Of a stretch of 64,000 nucleotides of DNA, positions 52,113-60,049 are shown piece by piece. How positions within the stretch are numbered: position 1 is the first letter of the stretch; each line of letters starts with the position of its first letter. The position numbers were made by a program, and so were the translations under genes. Source of the stretch: Micrococcales bacterium 31B (GTDB lineage: Bacteria; Actinomycetota; Actinomycetes; Actinomycetales; Dermabacteraceae); assembly GCA_022803075.1 (NCBI GenBank), contig JAFFTF010000002.1, positions 38,089 through 102,088 on the forward strand. Reading direction: 5' to 3'. Below the pieces are notes generated by a model. That model saw only the letters and a program-made list of their open reading frames with translations, did not search any database and was not told the DNA's origin.

Positions 52113-53477
52113 ATGCTTGACCACCAGAATCGCTCCCTGCTCGTTCTCGACGACGACCCGACGGGTTCGCAGTGCGTCCGCAACGTTGACGTCGTGTTCG
52201 ACCCCGACCCCGCGCTGATCGCCGAGCGCGTCGCGCAGCCGGGCGAGACCTGCTTTGTGCTGACCAACAGCCGCTCCCTCGACGAGGCCGACGCCGTCGC
52301 CCGTCAGTCTGCGCTGGTCTCCGACGTGTTGACGCGGCTGCGCGTCGAGCACTACCCGCACCTCGTGTCGCGCTCCGATTCGACGCTGCGCGGACACGTC
52401 ATTGCCGAGGTCGAAGATCTCGCCGCCCAGCTCGCGGCGCGCGGGGTCACGGCCGACGGCGTAATCTTCGTGCCCGCCATGCTCGAGGCGGGCCGCTTCA
52501 CGCGCGACGACGTGCACTTCGCCGTCATCGACGGCACGCCCACCCCGGCCGCCGAGACCCACTTCGCGACCGATGCGACGTTCGGGTATCGCAGCTCCAA
52601 CCTCAAGGACTTTCTGGTCGAGAAGTCCGGCGGTCGCATCGCTCGCGACGAGGTGGCGTCGATTGGCTTGGCCGATATTCGCGAGGGCAGGGTCGAGGGC
52701 GTCGCGGCGATCCTGCGCGGAGCGCAGGGGCTGCAGTGGATCGTGGTGAACGCCGAGGAGGGCAGCGATCTCGACACGGTCGCGGCCGCTCAGCGACTGG
52801 TCGAGGCCGAAGGCAAGACGTTCATCACGCGCTGCGGCCCCTCGTACGTGCGTCCGCTGGCGGGGCAGGAGAGCGCCGCGCCGCTGACCGCAGAGGAGTT
52901 GCGGTCGGGCCCGGGTCGCCTCTCCCATGGCGTCGTGGTGGTGGGCTCGCACGTCGACCTCACCACCGCGCAGTTGGAGGTGTTGCAGTCTCGCGGGGGC
53001 GCGGTGGAGGTCGAGTTGGACGCCGCCCGCCTCCTTGCCGCCGACGCCGGCGATTACGTGCGTGAGCAGGCCGCTCGCGTGGCCGAGGCGCTGCGCACTG
53101 ACGACGTGGTGGTCTACACGAGCCGCGCATTGCTGCGCAGCGAAAACCCGGCCGAATCACTCGCGATGTCGCGCACCATTTCTGATGGGGTGGTGGCCCT
53201 CGTCGCGGCGGTGATGCCGCGACGCCCGGCGTGGGTGGTGGCGAAGGGCGGCATCACGTCGCATGAGGTCGCGGCGAAGGGCCTCGGCATGCGGCGCGGA
53301 CGCGTCGTGGGCCAATTTTTCACCGGACAGATATCGCTGGTTGCGCCCGTGGATGCGCCCGAGCCTTCGATTGGCTGCCCCTACGTCGTGTTTCCCGGCA
53401 ACGTCGGGGGCCGCTCGGCCCTCGCGGACGTCGTGGAGCGGCTGCGGGCGGCGACAGCGGGCTGCGCCTCAAACTAG
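52113..53477 (+). CDS. Four-carbon acid sugar kinase family (DUF1537; OtnK/OiaK type)
   Basis: This is a 454-residue kinase. The N-terminal substrate domain has LLVLDDDPTGSQCVRNVDVV and HLVSRSDSTLRGHVIAEVED. The C-terminal nucleotide domain has VVVGSHVDLTTAQLEVL and WVVAKGGITSHEVAAKGLGM followed by RGRVVGQFFTGQISLV. Relatives phosphorylate 3-oxo-tetronates (OtnK), D-threonate (DtnK) or 3-oxo-isoapionate (OiaK). Proximity to apnL favours OiaK; proximity to a threonate-dehydrogenase-like gene favours OtnK. It converges on regulator 3 with a 4-bp overlap at the stops. Confidence 0.88.
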   Translation: MLDHQNRSLLVLDDDPTGSQCVRNVDVVFDPDPALIAERVAQPGETCFVLTNSRSLDEADAVARQSALVSDVLTRLRVEHYPHLVSRSDSTLRGHVIAEVEDLAAQLAARGVTADGVIFVPAMLEAGRFTRDDVHFAVIDGTPTPAAETHFATDATFGYRSSNLKDFLVEKSGGRIARDEVASIGLADIREGRVEGVAAILRGAQGLQWIVVNAEEGSDLDTVAAAQRLVEAEGKTFITRCGPSYVRPLAGQESAAPLTAEELRSGPGRLSHGVVVVGSHVDLTTAQLEVLQSRGGAVEVELDAARLLAADAGDYVREQAARVAEALRTDDVVVYTSRALLRSENPAESLAMSRTISDGVVALVAAVMPRRPAWVVAKGGITSHEVAAKGLGMRRGRVVGQFFTGQISLVAPVDAPEPSIGCPYVVFPGNVGGRSALADVVERLRAATAGCASN

Positions 53478-54187
53478 ACCTGCGCCTCGCGCGAAGCCTG
53501 CACGATCGTGACGAGGTCTTGCAGGGTCTGCTCCATGTGGGAGTCCATGGCCGCGCGCGCCGCCACGGCGTCGCGCGCTCGCAGCGCATCGAGAATGTCG
53601 CGGTGCTTGACCAGGGCGTGTGCCTGAATGACGGGGTCGCGCGAGGTTTCGCGGCGGCGCGCGATCAAGACGCGATGCAGCGGCTTAAAGACGGCCAACA
53701 AGAAGACGTTGGCGGCGGCGTCCATGATGACATCGTGAAAGGCCAGGTCGGCGGCAACGAACTGGTCGACGTCGCCGCTCTCGTGGCCCGCATGCATGTC
53801 TCGCAGGTGGCCCTCCAACGCGTCGAGGTCCGCATCGGTGACCTTGGTGGCCGCAAGTTCCGCCGCGCCGGTTTCTAGCATGCGGCGCAGCTCGATGAGT
53901 TGCACGCCCCCCACTTCGCGATTCTGCTCGGAGACCGCGCGCAGCATGGCCTCCCACGAGTTCCACTGATGCACCGGGTTCACCGAGGTGCCGCGCCCCC
54001 GCTGCACGCTCACGATGCCCTGCGCCTCGAGGGTCTTCATGGCCTCGCGCACGGTCATGCGGCTGACCGCGTGGTGGCCGGTGAGTTCATGCTCGCCCGG
54101 AATCATGGCCCCGGGGGGAAACTCGCCCGCAATGATGCGGTCGAGGATGTCGGTAGCCACCTCTTCAACCAGCGATTTTCTCGCCAT
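53474..54187 (-). CDS. FadR-type GntR-family regulator 3
   Basis: This is a 237-residue regulator: winged helix MIPGEHELTGHHAVSRMTVR and TLEAQGIVSVQRGRGTSVNP, FCD ligands in FVAADLAFHDVIMDAAANVF and HALVKHRDILDALRARD. AGGAG precedes ATG 54187; longer in-frame codons upstream cross the promoter region. It diverges from the second sugar-acid operon, whose promoter carries GTAAGACATCTTAC. It belongs to a different subgroup from regulators 1 and 2. Confidence 0.92.
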   Translation of the reverse strand: MARKSLVEEVATDILDRIIAGEFPPGAMIPGEHELTGHHAVSRMTVREAMKTLEAQGIVSVQRGRGTSVNPVHQWNSWEAMLRAVSEQNREVGGVQLIELRRMLETGAAELAATKVTDADLDALEGHLRDMHAGHESGDVDQFVAADLAFHDVIMDAAANVFLLAVFKPLHRVLIARRRETSRDPVIQAHALVKHRDILDALRARDAVAARAAMDSHMEQTLQDLVTIVQASREAQV

Positions 54188-54244
54188 GTCACTCTCCTGC
54201 TGCCGGTACTCCAGTGTAGGCCGATCGCCGCGTCCCAAAAATGC

Positions 54245-54289
54245 TTGACAAATGCAGAGCCCGCGGTAAGGATATGTAAGACATCTTAC
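54245..54289 (+). promoter_or_regulatory. Second sugar-acid operon promoter and operator
   Basis: TTGACA (54245-54250) is followed 16-17 bp later by TAAGGAT. Just downstream, GTAAGA-CA-TCTTAC (54276-54289) is a perfect inverted repeat near the transcription start. This is the expected place for a GntR-type operator controlled by the divergent regulator 3. Confidence 0.7.
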
Positions 54290-54394
54290 TATCAACGTGA
54301 GACAGGACACACCGCGGTGCCCGAGATTGGCTCCCCCGATGCCCCTGGCGGCAACCGCGCGCCGCGCTTCACGCACTCTTTCGCAAGGACCACC

Positions 54395-55318
54395 ATGACC
54401 CACACCGTCGCCGTCATCGGGCTCGGAGCCATGGGGCTCCCCATGGCCACGCGGCTCGCCACCCAACTCACCGTGAACGGCTTCGACATTGACGCGAAGC
54501 GCCTCGACCTCGCACGCGAGGCCGGCGTCGCCACCTTCGAGACGGCGGCCGACGCCGTCGCCGAGGCCGATTCGGTGCTGCTCGCGGTCCGCAACGGCGC
54601 GCAGCTCGAGGCCGTGCTGTTCGGCGGCCCCGAATCCGCCCCCGATTCCAACCCCGGCATCGCCGCCCACCTGCGCAGCGGTGCCACCGTCATCATGACC
54701 AGCACCGTCGGCATTACCCCGGTTCAGGACGCCGCCGCCCGACTTTCCGCGCTCGGCATCGGCTTGGTCGACGCCCCGCTTTCCGGTGGCCCGGCCCGCG
54801 CCGGGCGGGGTGACCTGCTCATTGTGGTCGGCGCGGAGCCGTCCGACCGCGACAAGGTGGCTCCCGTGCTCGACCTGCTGGCGTCGACCCTCAGCGTCGT
54901 GGGAGACCACGCGGGCGACGGCCAGGCCCTCAAGACCGTGAACCAACTGCTGTGCGGCGTCCACATCGCGGCGGCCGCCGAGGCGCTGGCCCTCGCCGAC
55001 GCGCTGGGCCTCGACCGGGCGCGCACCCTCGACGCCCTCACGGCGGGCGCGGCCAACTCGTTCATGCTCGGCGACCGCGGCCGCCGCATGCTACAGGCCT
55101 ACGAGGGCGACGGGGCCGAGGTGCTGAGCCGCCTCGACATCTTCGTCAAAGACCTCGGCATCGTCGGCGACGCCGCGCGCGCCGCGCACCTCGCGACCCC
55201 CGTTGCCGCCGCCGCCGAACAACTCTTCTTGCTGGGCGAGGCCCAGGGTCTCGCCGCGGGCGACGACTCGTCCGTCATCAAGGTCGTGGCGCCCGCGCTG
55301 CGGGCCTCCGCCGAATAA
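54395..55318 (+). CDS. 6-phosphogluconate/3-hydroxyisobutyrate dehydrogenase-family protein (LtnD-like)
   Basis: This is a 307-residue beta-hydroxyacid dehydrogenase: cofactor motif VAVIGLGAMGLPMATRLA, substrate motif LVDAPLSGGPARAGRGDLLI and catalytic Lys in GQALKTVNQLLCGVHIAAAA. L-threonate dehydrogenase (LtnD) and D-erythronate or tartronate-semialdehyde reductases share this pattern. AAGGA precedes ATG 54395. As the first gene of the regulator-3 operon, it probably oxidises the imported C4 or longer sugar acid. Confidence 0.9.
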   Translation: MTHTVAVIGLGAMGLPMATRLATQLTVNGFDIDAKRLDLAREAGVATFETAADAVAEADSVLLAVRNGAQLEAVLFGGPESAPDSNPGIAAHLRSGATVIMTSTVGITPVQDAAARLSALGIGLVDAPLSGGPARAGRGDLLIVVGAEPSDRDKVAPVLDLLASTLSVVGDHAGDGQALKTVNQLLCGVHIAAAAEALALADALGLDRARTLDALTAGAANSFMLGDRGRRMLQAYEGDGAEVLSRLDIFVKDLGIVGDAARAAHLATPVAAAAEQLFLLGEAQGLAAGDDSSVIKVVAPALRASAE

Positions 55319-55364
55319 TCCGCCGCCCACGCGCCTCCGCGTGACAAACCCAACCAGGAGCATC

Positions 55365-56330
55365 GTGACCACCCCCGCAGACCTTCAGCCGGCCTTCCCG
55401 GCCGCCCCCTACACGCGTTCGACCTGGCCCATCGCCACATGCCTGCACGGCTTCGCGGCCGTCAGCGAGGCCGGCGTGCCGTTGCACGACGCCGACCCCG
55501 CCGTGTGGGACGACATGTTCGAGCAGATCGAAGACATCGGCTTCAACCTCGCCGAGCTCGCCGACAGTCACGTGCGCCCGGCCGACCTCGACCCGTCGCG
55601 CCGCGACGAGTTCCTGTCGATCGCCGCGAGCCACGGCGTGGGCATCCCCTCGGTGCACCTGCAGCGCCAGAGCGTCATCATGCCCGGCCACGAGGAGCGC
55701 AACCTCGAATACGCGCACCGCACCATCGACGCCGCCGCCGAATGGGGCATGCAGGTGTTCTCCACCGGCTTGCACCAGCCGTTCAGCGAGGCGCAGCGCA
55801 AGGCCCTGTGGTTCTGGACCGCCCCCGGCCCGAAGGACCCCGAGGACAAAGACACCTGGAACACGGCGGTTAAGCGCATCCGCGAGCTCGGCCAGCACGC
55901 TGCCGAGGTGGGCCTCCTCATGTCGCTCGAAATGTACGAAGACACCTATATCGGCACGGCCGATTCGGCGGTGCGGTTCGTTCACGATGTCGGCCTCGAC
56001 AACGTCGGCCTGAACCCCGATGTCGCCAACCTGATTCGACTGCATCGCCCCGTGGAGGACTGGCGCGAACTGCACGCCAAGACCCTGCCGTTCGCCAACT
56101 ACTGGCACGTGAAGAACTACGCGCGAGACGAAGCCGGTGATGGCAGCTGGTTCACCTCCACCCCCTCCACCATGGAGGCCGGCCTCATCAACTACCGCAA
56201 GGTCATTCGGGACGCCCTGGACCTCGGTTTTTCGGGCATCTTCCTTGCCGAGCACTACGGCGGCGACAGCCTCGGCATGTGCGCCACCAACCAGACCTAT
56301 CTCCGTTCTCTACTCCCGAAGGACAAGTAA
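55365..56330 (+). CDS. Sugar-phosphate isomerase/epimerase-like TIM barrel protein
   Basis: This is a 321-residue xylose-isomerase-like barrel. Likely ligands are Glu in LLMSLEMYEDTYIGTAD, Asp in NVGLNPDVANLIRLHRP, His in NYWHVKNYARDEAG and Glu in GIFLAEHYGGDSLG. The N-terminus reads RSTWPIATCLHGFAAVSEAG. AGGAG precedes GTG 55365. Its stop touches the next start. It probably isomerises or cleaves a keto-acid produced by the preceding dehydrogenase. It differs clearly from the OiaC-like barrel at 44382. Confidence 0.85.
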   Translation: MTTPADLQPAFPAAPYTRSTWPIATCLHGFAAVSEAGVPLHDADPAVWDDMFEQIEDIGFNLAELADSHVRPADLDPSRRDEFLSIAASHGVGIPSVHLQRQSVIMPGHEERNLEYAHRTIDAAAEWGMQVFSTGLHQPFSEAQRKALWFWTAPGPKDPEDKDTWNTAVKRIRELGQHAAEVGLLMSLEMYEDTYIGTADSAVRFVHDVGLDNVGLNPDVANLIRLHRPVEDWRELHAKTLPFANYWHVKNYARDEAGDGSWFTSTPSTMEAGLINYRKVIRDALDLGFSGIFLAEHYGGDSLGMCATNQTYLRSLLPKDK

Positions 56331-57371
56331 GTGAGCATCACCCAGAAGATTGCCGTCGTCGGCTCGGGCTACATGGGCGGCGGCATCGCCCAGGTGCTGG
56401 CGCTCGCGGGCGCGCAGGTCACCATTGCCGACGTGAGCGCCGAGATCGCGGCGCAAAACTATGAACGCCTGATCGCCGAGGCCGGCCAGTTTGCCGAGCA
56501 GGGTTTGTTCCCCGCGGGTGCCGCCGATACGGTGCGCGCCAACGTCCGGCCCGCGGCGTCCATCGAAGAGGCCGTGCAAGACGCCGACTTCATCGAGGAG
56601 GCCGTGCCCGAGAAGATCGAGATCAAACACGAGACGCTGCGCCGCATCAGCGCGGCGGCCCGGCCCGACGCGATCATCGGCTCCAACACCTCGACCATTA
56701 ACATCGCCCAGATGGCGCCCGCCGTCGAGCGCCCCGAGCGCTTTCTCGGCGTGCACTTCTCGAACCCCGCGCCGTTCATTCCGGGCGTCGAGCTGATCCC
56801 CCACGAGGGCACCGACGCCGCCGTGCTGCCCGTCGTCGAGCAGTTCGTCGCGGCCACGGGCAAGCAGACGGCGCGCGTGAAAGACGCGACCGGTTTCGTG
56901 CTGAACCGCCTGCAGTACGCGCTGTTCCACGAGGCCAGCCAGATCGTCGAGGAGGGCATCGCCACCGCCGACGACATCGACACCATCGTGCGCACCACGT
57001 TCGGGTTCCGCCTGCCGTTCTTCGGCCCGTTCGCGATCGCCGACATGGCGGGCCTCGACGTCTACTCGTTCTGCTACGCCTCGCTGCAAACGCGGTGGCC
57101 CGAGCGCTTCGCCACCCCGGCGTCCCTCAAAAATCTCGTCGACGCGGGCAAGTTCGGTACCAAGACCGGCGCCGGTTACCTGCAGGTGCCCGCCGAGCGC
57201 ACGCCCGAGCTGGTGGCGTACCGCAACCGCGCGTATGTCGCGATGCAAAAGCTGCTTGACGAGCTCGGCCCCGCCCCCATTCACGCGGCGGTCGAGGGTC
57301 CGGACGCGGCCGCCACGGGCGCATCCGACTCGGACGCGAACACTTCCACCCCGAATTCCGACGCTGCCTAA
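56331..57371 (+). CDS. 3-hydroxyacyl-CoA-dehydrogenase-like protein
   Basis: This is a 346-residue enzyme starting GTG directly after the previous stop. It has the NAD motif KIAVVGSGYMGGGIAQVLAL, the catalytic His/Glu-type region FLGVHFSNPAPFIPGVELIP and the C-terminal dimer domain with DATGFVLNRLQYALFHEASQ. No thiolase or hydratase genes are nearby, so a CoA substrate is doubtful. Related enzymes act on L-gulonate or carnitine. A polar Asp/Ser/Thr-rich tail of ~25 residues is unusual. Confidence 0.87.
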   Translation: MSITQKIAVVGSGYMGGGIAQVLALAGAQVTIADVSAEIAAQNYERLIAEAGQFAEQGLFPAGAADTVRANVRPAASIEEAVQDADFIEEAVPEKIEIKHETLRRISAAARPDAIIGSNTSTINIAQMAPAVERPERFLGVHFSNPAPFIPGVELIPHEGTDAAVLPVVEQFVAATGKQTARVKDATGFVLNRLQYALFHEASQIVEEGIATADDIDTIVRTTFGFRLPFFGPFAIADMAGLDVYSFCYASLQTRWPERFATPASLKNLVDAGKFGTKTGAGYLQVPAERTPELVAYRNRAYVAMQKLLDELGPAPIHAAVEGPDAAATGASDSDANTSTPNSDAA

Positions 57372-57380
57372 GGAGCATTC

Positions 57381-58148
57381 ATGAGCACATTTCCCGAATC
57401 CAAGACGGCCATCCTGACGGGTGCCGCGTCGCCGCGCGGCATCGGCCGCGCCACGGCGCACTATCTCGCCGAGCGCGGCTGGAACATCGGCATCATCGAC
57501 CTCGACGATGCCGCCGCCAAGGCCGTCGCGGCCGAGATCGCCGAGCAGCATGGCGTGCAGGCGGCGGGAGCGGGCGCCGACGTGTCACAGGAGTCGCAGG
57601 TGCGCGCGGCGTTCGATGCGCTCGAGGCGGCCCTGCCGCAGGTGGTCGCGCTCGTGAACCTCGCGGGCGTGTCGTCTCCCGTTCCGTACCTAGAGGTCTC
57701 GGCCGACGAGTGGAACCGCGTCATGAACATCAACCTCAACGGCGTGCACTACGCGACGCGCCGCGCGGTCGAGTCGATGGTGGGCCACGGTGTGGGCCGC
57801 GTGGTGAGCCTGTCGTCCGTCTCGGCGCAGCGAGGTGGCGGAACGTTCAGCAAGACGCCGTACTCCGCGGCGAAGGCCGGCATTATCGGTTTCTCGCGCA
57901 GCGTGGCCCGCGAGCTGGGCCACGATGGCATCACCGTCAACGTGATCTCCCCCGGCCCCATCGACACCGACATCATGGGCGGCACGCTGACCGACGAGCG
58001 CAAGGCCGGCATGGCAGCCGACGGGGTGCTCCCCCGCATCGGCACGCCCCGCGACATTGCCGCCGCCATCGCGTATTTGATCAGTGAGGACGCGGGCTTC
58101 GTGACGGGTCAAACCCTGAACGTCGACGGCGGCCTCTACATGCACTAG
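57381..58148 (+). CDS. Short-chain dehydrogenase/reductase (second sugar-acid operon)
   Basis: This is a 255-residue classical SDR: TGAASPRGIGRATAHYLAER (cofactor), NLAGVSSPVPYLEVS (strand 4), SLSSVSAQRGGGTFSKTPYS (catalytic Ser and Tyr) and SAAKAGIIGFSRSVARELG (Lys). GGAGC precedes ATG 57381. It is one of three dehydrogenases in the operon. Confidence 0.91.
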   Translation: MSTFPESKTAILTGAASPRGIGRATAHYLAERGWNIGIIDLDDAAAKAVAAEIAEQHGVQAAGAGADVSQESQVRAAFDALEAALPQVVALVNLAGVSSPVPYLEVSADEWNRVMNINLNGVHYATRRAVESMVGHGVGRVVSLSSVSAQRGGGTFSKTPYSAAKAGIIGFSRSVARELGHDGITVNVISPGPIDTDIMGGTLTDERKAGMAADGVLPRIGTPRDIAAAIAYLISEDAGFVTGQTLNVDGGLYMH

Positions 58149-58156
58149 GGCTTTCG

Positions 58157-58258
58157 ATGAAGCACATTTTGGGCGAATGGTCGAAGTCTCGCATCGCGTT
58201 CCTGCTGGTCGGTATCGCGTGCGTGGCCTTCGCCCTGTTTCTCATGTTCGGCGGGTAG
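58157..58258 (+). CDS. 33-residue single-span membrane protein upstream of an MFS gene
   Basis: ATG 58157 lies 8 bp after the SDR stop. The peptide has a basic N-terminus (MKHILGEWSKSR) and one hydrophobic span (IAFLLVGIACVAFALFLMFG). Length, position and composition fit a small membrane protein, possibly an accessory subunit of the transporter encoded next. Small partner proteins of MFS transporters are known, but I cannot show homology. Confidence 0.6.
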   Translation: MKHILGEWSKSRIAFLLVGIACVAFALFLMFGG

Positions 58259-58370
58259 GCCTTTCGAGGTCTTAGCCGCAACGACGCCGCGTGGCGCGCA
58301 GCGCCCGCGTTCCCTGTGGCGGCCCGAGAGCCGGGCCGCCACCCCCGACACATCTCAAAGGAGAGTTGTC

Positions 58371-59744
58371 TTGTCATCTCACTCCGAAGGCCAGGCCAAC
58401 AGCGCGGCCCTCAACAATCCACATCTCAGCGTCGCCATCAAGAAGGCCGCGAAGCATCTCATGCCGATGCTCGTGATCCTCTACTTCGTGGCGTTCCTTG
58501 ACCGCACCAACGTCGGCTTTGCCGAGGACGCCCTCGCGGTGGACCGCGGCATCTCCGACGGCGCGTTCGCGCTCGGCGCGGGTATTTTCTTCATCGGCTA
58601 CGCCCTTTTTGAGGTGCCGAGCAACCTGCTGCTGAAGCGCTTCGGCGCCCGCTTCTGGCTCGCCCGCATCGCGGTGACCTGGGGCATCGTGGCGGCGGCG
58701 TTCGCGTTCACCACGAACGACACGATGTTTATCATCCTGCGGTTCCTGCTGGGCGTCACCGAGGCGGGCCTGTTCCCGGGCGTCATCATGTACCTCGCCG
58801 AGTGGTTTCCCAACAAGGTGCGCGTGCAGATGTTCGCGATCTTCTACCTGGCGCAGCCGTTCTCGCAAATGATCGGCGCGCCCCTCTCGGGCGGCCTGAT
58901 TAGCTTTGGCGACTCGCTCACCCCGTGGCACGGCTGGCAGGTGATGTTCTTCGTCGAGGGCATGATGGCGGTGGTCGCGGGCATCGCGGCGCTGTTCTTG
59001 CTCACCAATTCGCCGTCCCAGGCGAAGTTCTTGAATCAGAACGAGAAGGACGCCCTCTCGGGCGTCATGGCCCTCGAAGACAAGGTGCGCGAGTCGGACG
59101 GCCCCACGGGTATTTGGCGCGCGATGGCGGACTGGAAGGTCTGGTACTTCACCATCATCTACTTCGCCCTGCAGATCGCGGTCTACGGCACCACGTTCTA
59201 CCTGCCGCAGCAGGTCTCGAACCTGATTGGCCAGAAGGTCGGTTGGCAGGTCGGGCTCGTCACGGCGATCCCCTGGTTCGTGGGCCTCTTCGTCTGCTAC
59301 TTCATGGGTCGCGCGGCCAACACGGTCGAACGCCGCCGCCGCTGGGGCACCCTGCTGTTCCTCGGCACGGGCCTGTTCATCTTCGGCTCGGCCTGGGCGG
59401 GCGCGAATGATCAACCGTTGCTGGGCATCCTGTTCATCACGCTCGCGGTGTCGTCGTTCCTCACGACGGGCCCGATCGTGTGGGCCTACCCCACGTCGTT
59501 CCTCACGGGCGCGGCGGCGGCCGCGGGCATCGGTCTCATCAACTCGCTCGGTAACCTGGGCGGTTTCGTGGCACCGATCATGCGCACCAACATCAACAAC
59601 GCGGTGCCGACCGAGAGCGGCACGTGGGGCGTGGTCTCGCTCGGTGTGTTTGCCTTCGTGGCTTCGCTCATGATGTATCTGACGAAGCGCATCCACCGCG
59701 CGAAGTCGGACGAACTGCTGGCCACGGAGACCGTGGGCCACTAG
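58371..59744 (+). CDS. MFS transporter, ACS type (second operon)
   Basis: This is a 457-residue 12-helix permease: YFVAFLDRTNVGFAEDALAV (helix 1), YALFEVPSNLLLKRFGARF, FLLGVTEAGLFPGVIMYLAE and FPNKVRVQMFAIFYLAQPFS. It imports an organic anion with protons. The start appears to be TTG 58371 with AAAGGAGAG upstream; no ATG or GTG lies nearby. It ends the operon at a strong terminator. Confidence 0.91.
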   Translation: MSSHSEGQANSAALNNPHLSVAIKKAAKHLMPMLVILYFVAFLDRTNVGFAEDALAVDRGISDGAFALGAGIFFIGYALFEVPSNLLLKRFGARFWLARIAVTWGIVAAAFAFTTNDTMFIILRFLLGVTEAGLFPGVIMYLAEWFPNKVRVQMFAIFYLAQPFSQMIGAPLSGGLISFGDSLTPWHGWQVMFFVEGMMAVVAGIAALFLLTNSPSQAKFLNQNEKDALSGVMALEDKVRESDGPTGIWRAMADWKVWYFTIIYFALQIAVYGTTFYLPQQVSNLIGQKVGWQVGLVTAIPWFVGLFVCYFMGRAANTVERRRRWGTLLFLGTGLFIFGSAWAGANDQPLLGILFITLAVSSFLTTGPIVWAYPTSFLTGAAAAAGIGLINSLGNLGGFVAPIMRTNINNAVPTESGTWGVVSLGVFAFVASLMMYLTKRIHRAKSDELLATETVGH

Positions 59745-59776
59745 TACACACTGATTCGGGTCTCAGCTCGGGTCGC

Positions 59777-59810
59777 AAAGGCGGCGGACGCTACGGCGCC
59801 CGCCGCCTTT
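59777..59810 (+). terminator. Terminator of the second sugar-acid operon
   Basis: AAAGGCGGCGG (59777-59787) pairs with CCGCCGCCTTT (59800-59810). A very similar hairpin recurs at 63250-63280, beyond the toxin/IS insert. Confidence 0.85.
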
Positions 59811-59824
59811 GATCGTCCGAGTGA

Positions 59825-60046
59825 CTAGAAGTCGGCCGCTCGCAGCACTTTAACGGGCAATACCTCGGAGGCGAAGAGTATCTCGAGCCCGAGGAGCATT
59901 CCGTCTCGATCGAAGTCCAGAACAAACTGACCGGGGGCGTCGTCGTTATCAGGCACACTGAGTTGACGCACCGATTGCCCCTCTGCAATGTCATCGACAA
60001 TGTGCAGGTAGGCAGCGTCGGCCTCTTTGTCGTACGTAAGTTTCAT
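59825..60046 (-). CDS. DUF2283 protein, possible antitoxin
   Basis: This is a 73-residue protein with the DUF2283 pattern: KLTYDKEADAAYLHIVDDIA, GQFVLDFDRDGMLLGLEILF and VLPVKVLRAADF. DUF2283 proteins often sit next to DUF4258 or other RNase-like toxins. ATG 60046 follows the upstream stop by a few bases, with GGGG as ribosome site, so the two are co-translated. Confidence 0.85.
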   Translation of the reverse strand: MKLTYDKEADAAYLHIVDDIAEGQSVRQLSVPDNDDAPGQFVLDFDRDGMLLGLEILFASEVLPVKVLRAADF

Positions 60047-60049
60047 CAA

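Noticed and set aside
58374..59741. 455-codon minus-strand frame opposite the second MFS gene
   Set aside because: Arg/His/Glu-rich shadow of a membrane protein gene; no ribosome site and no motif.
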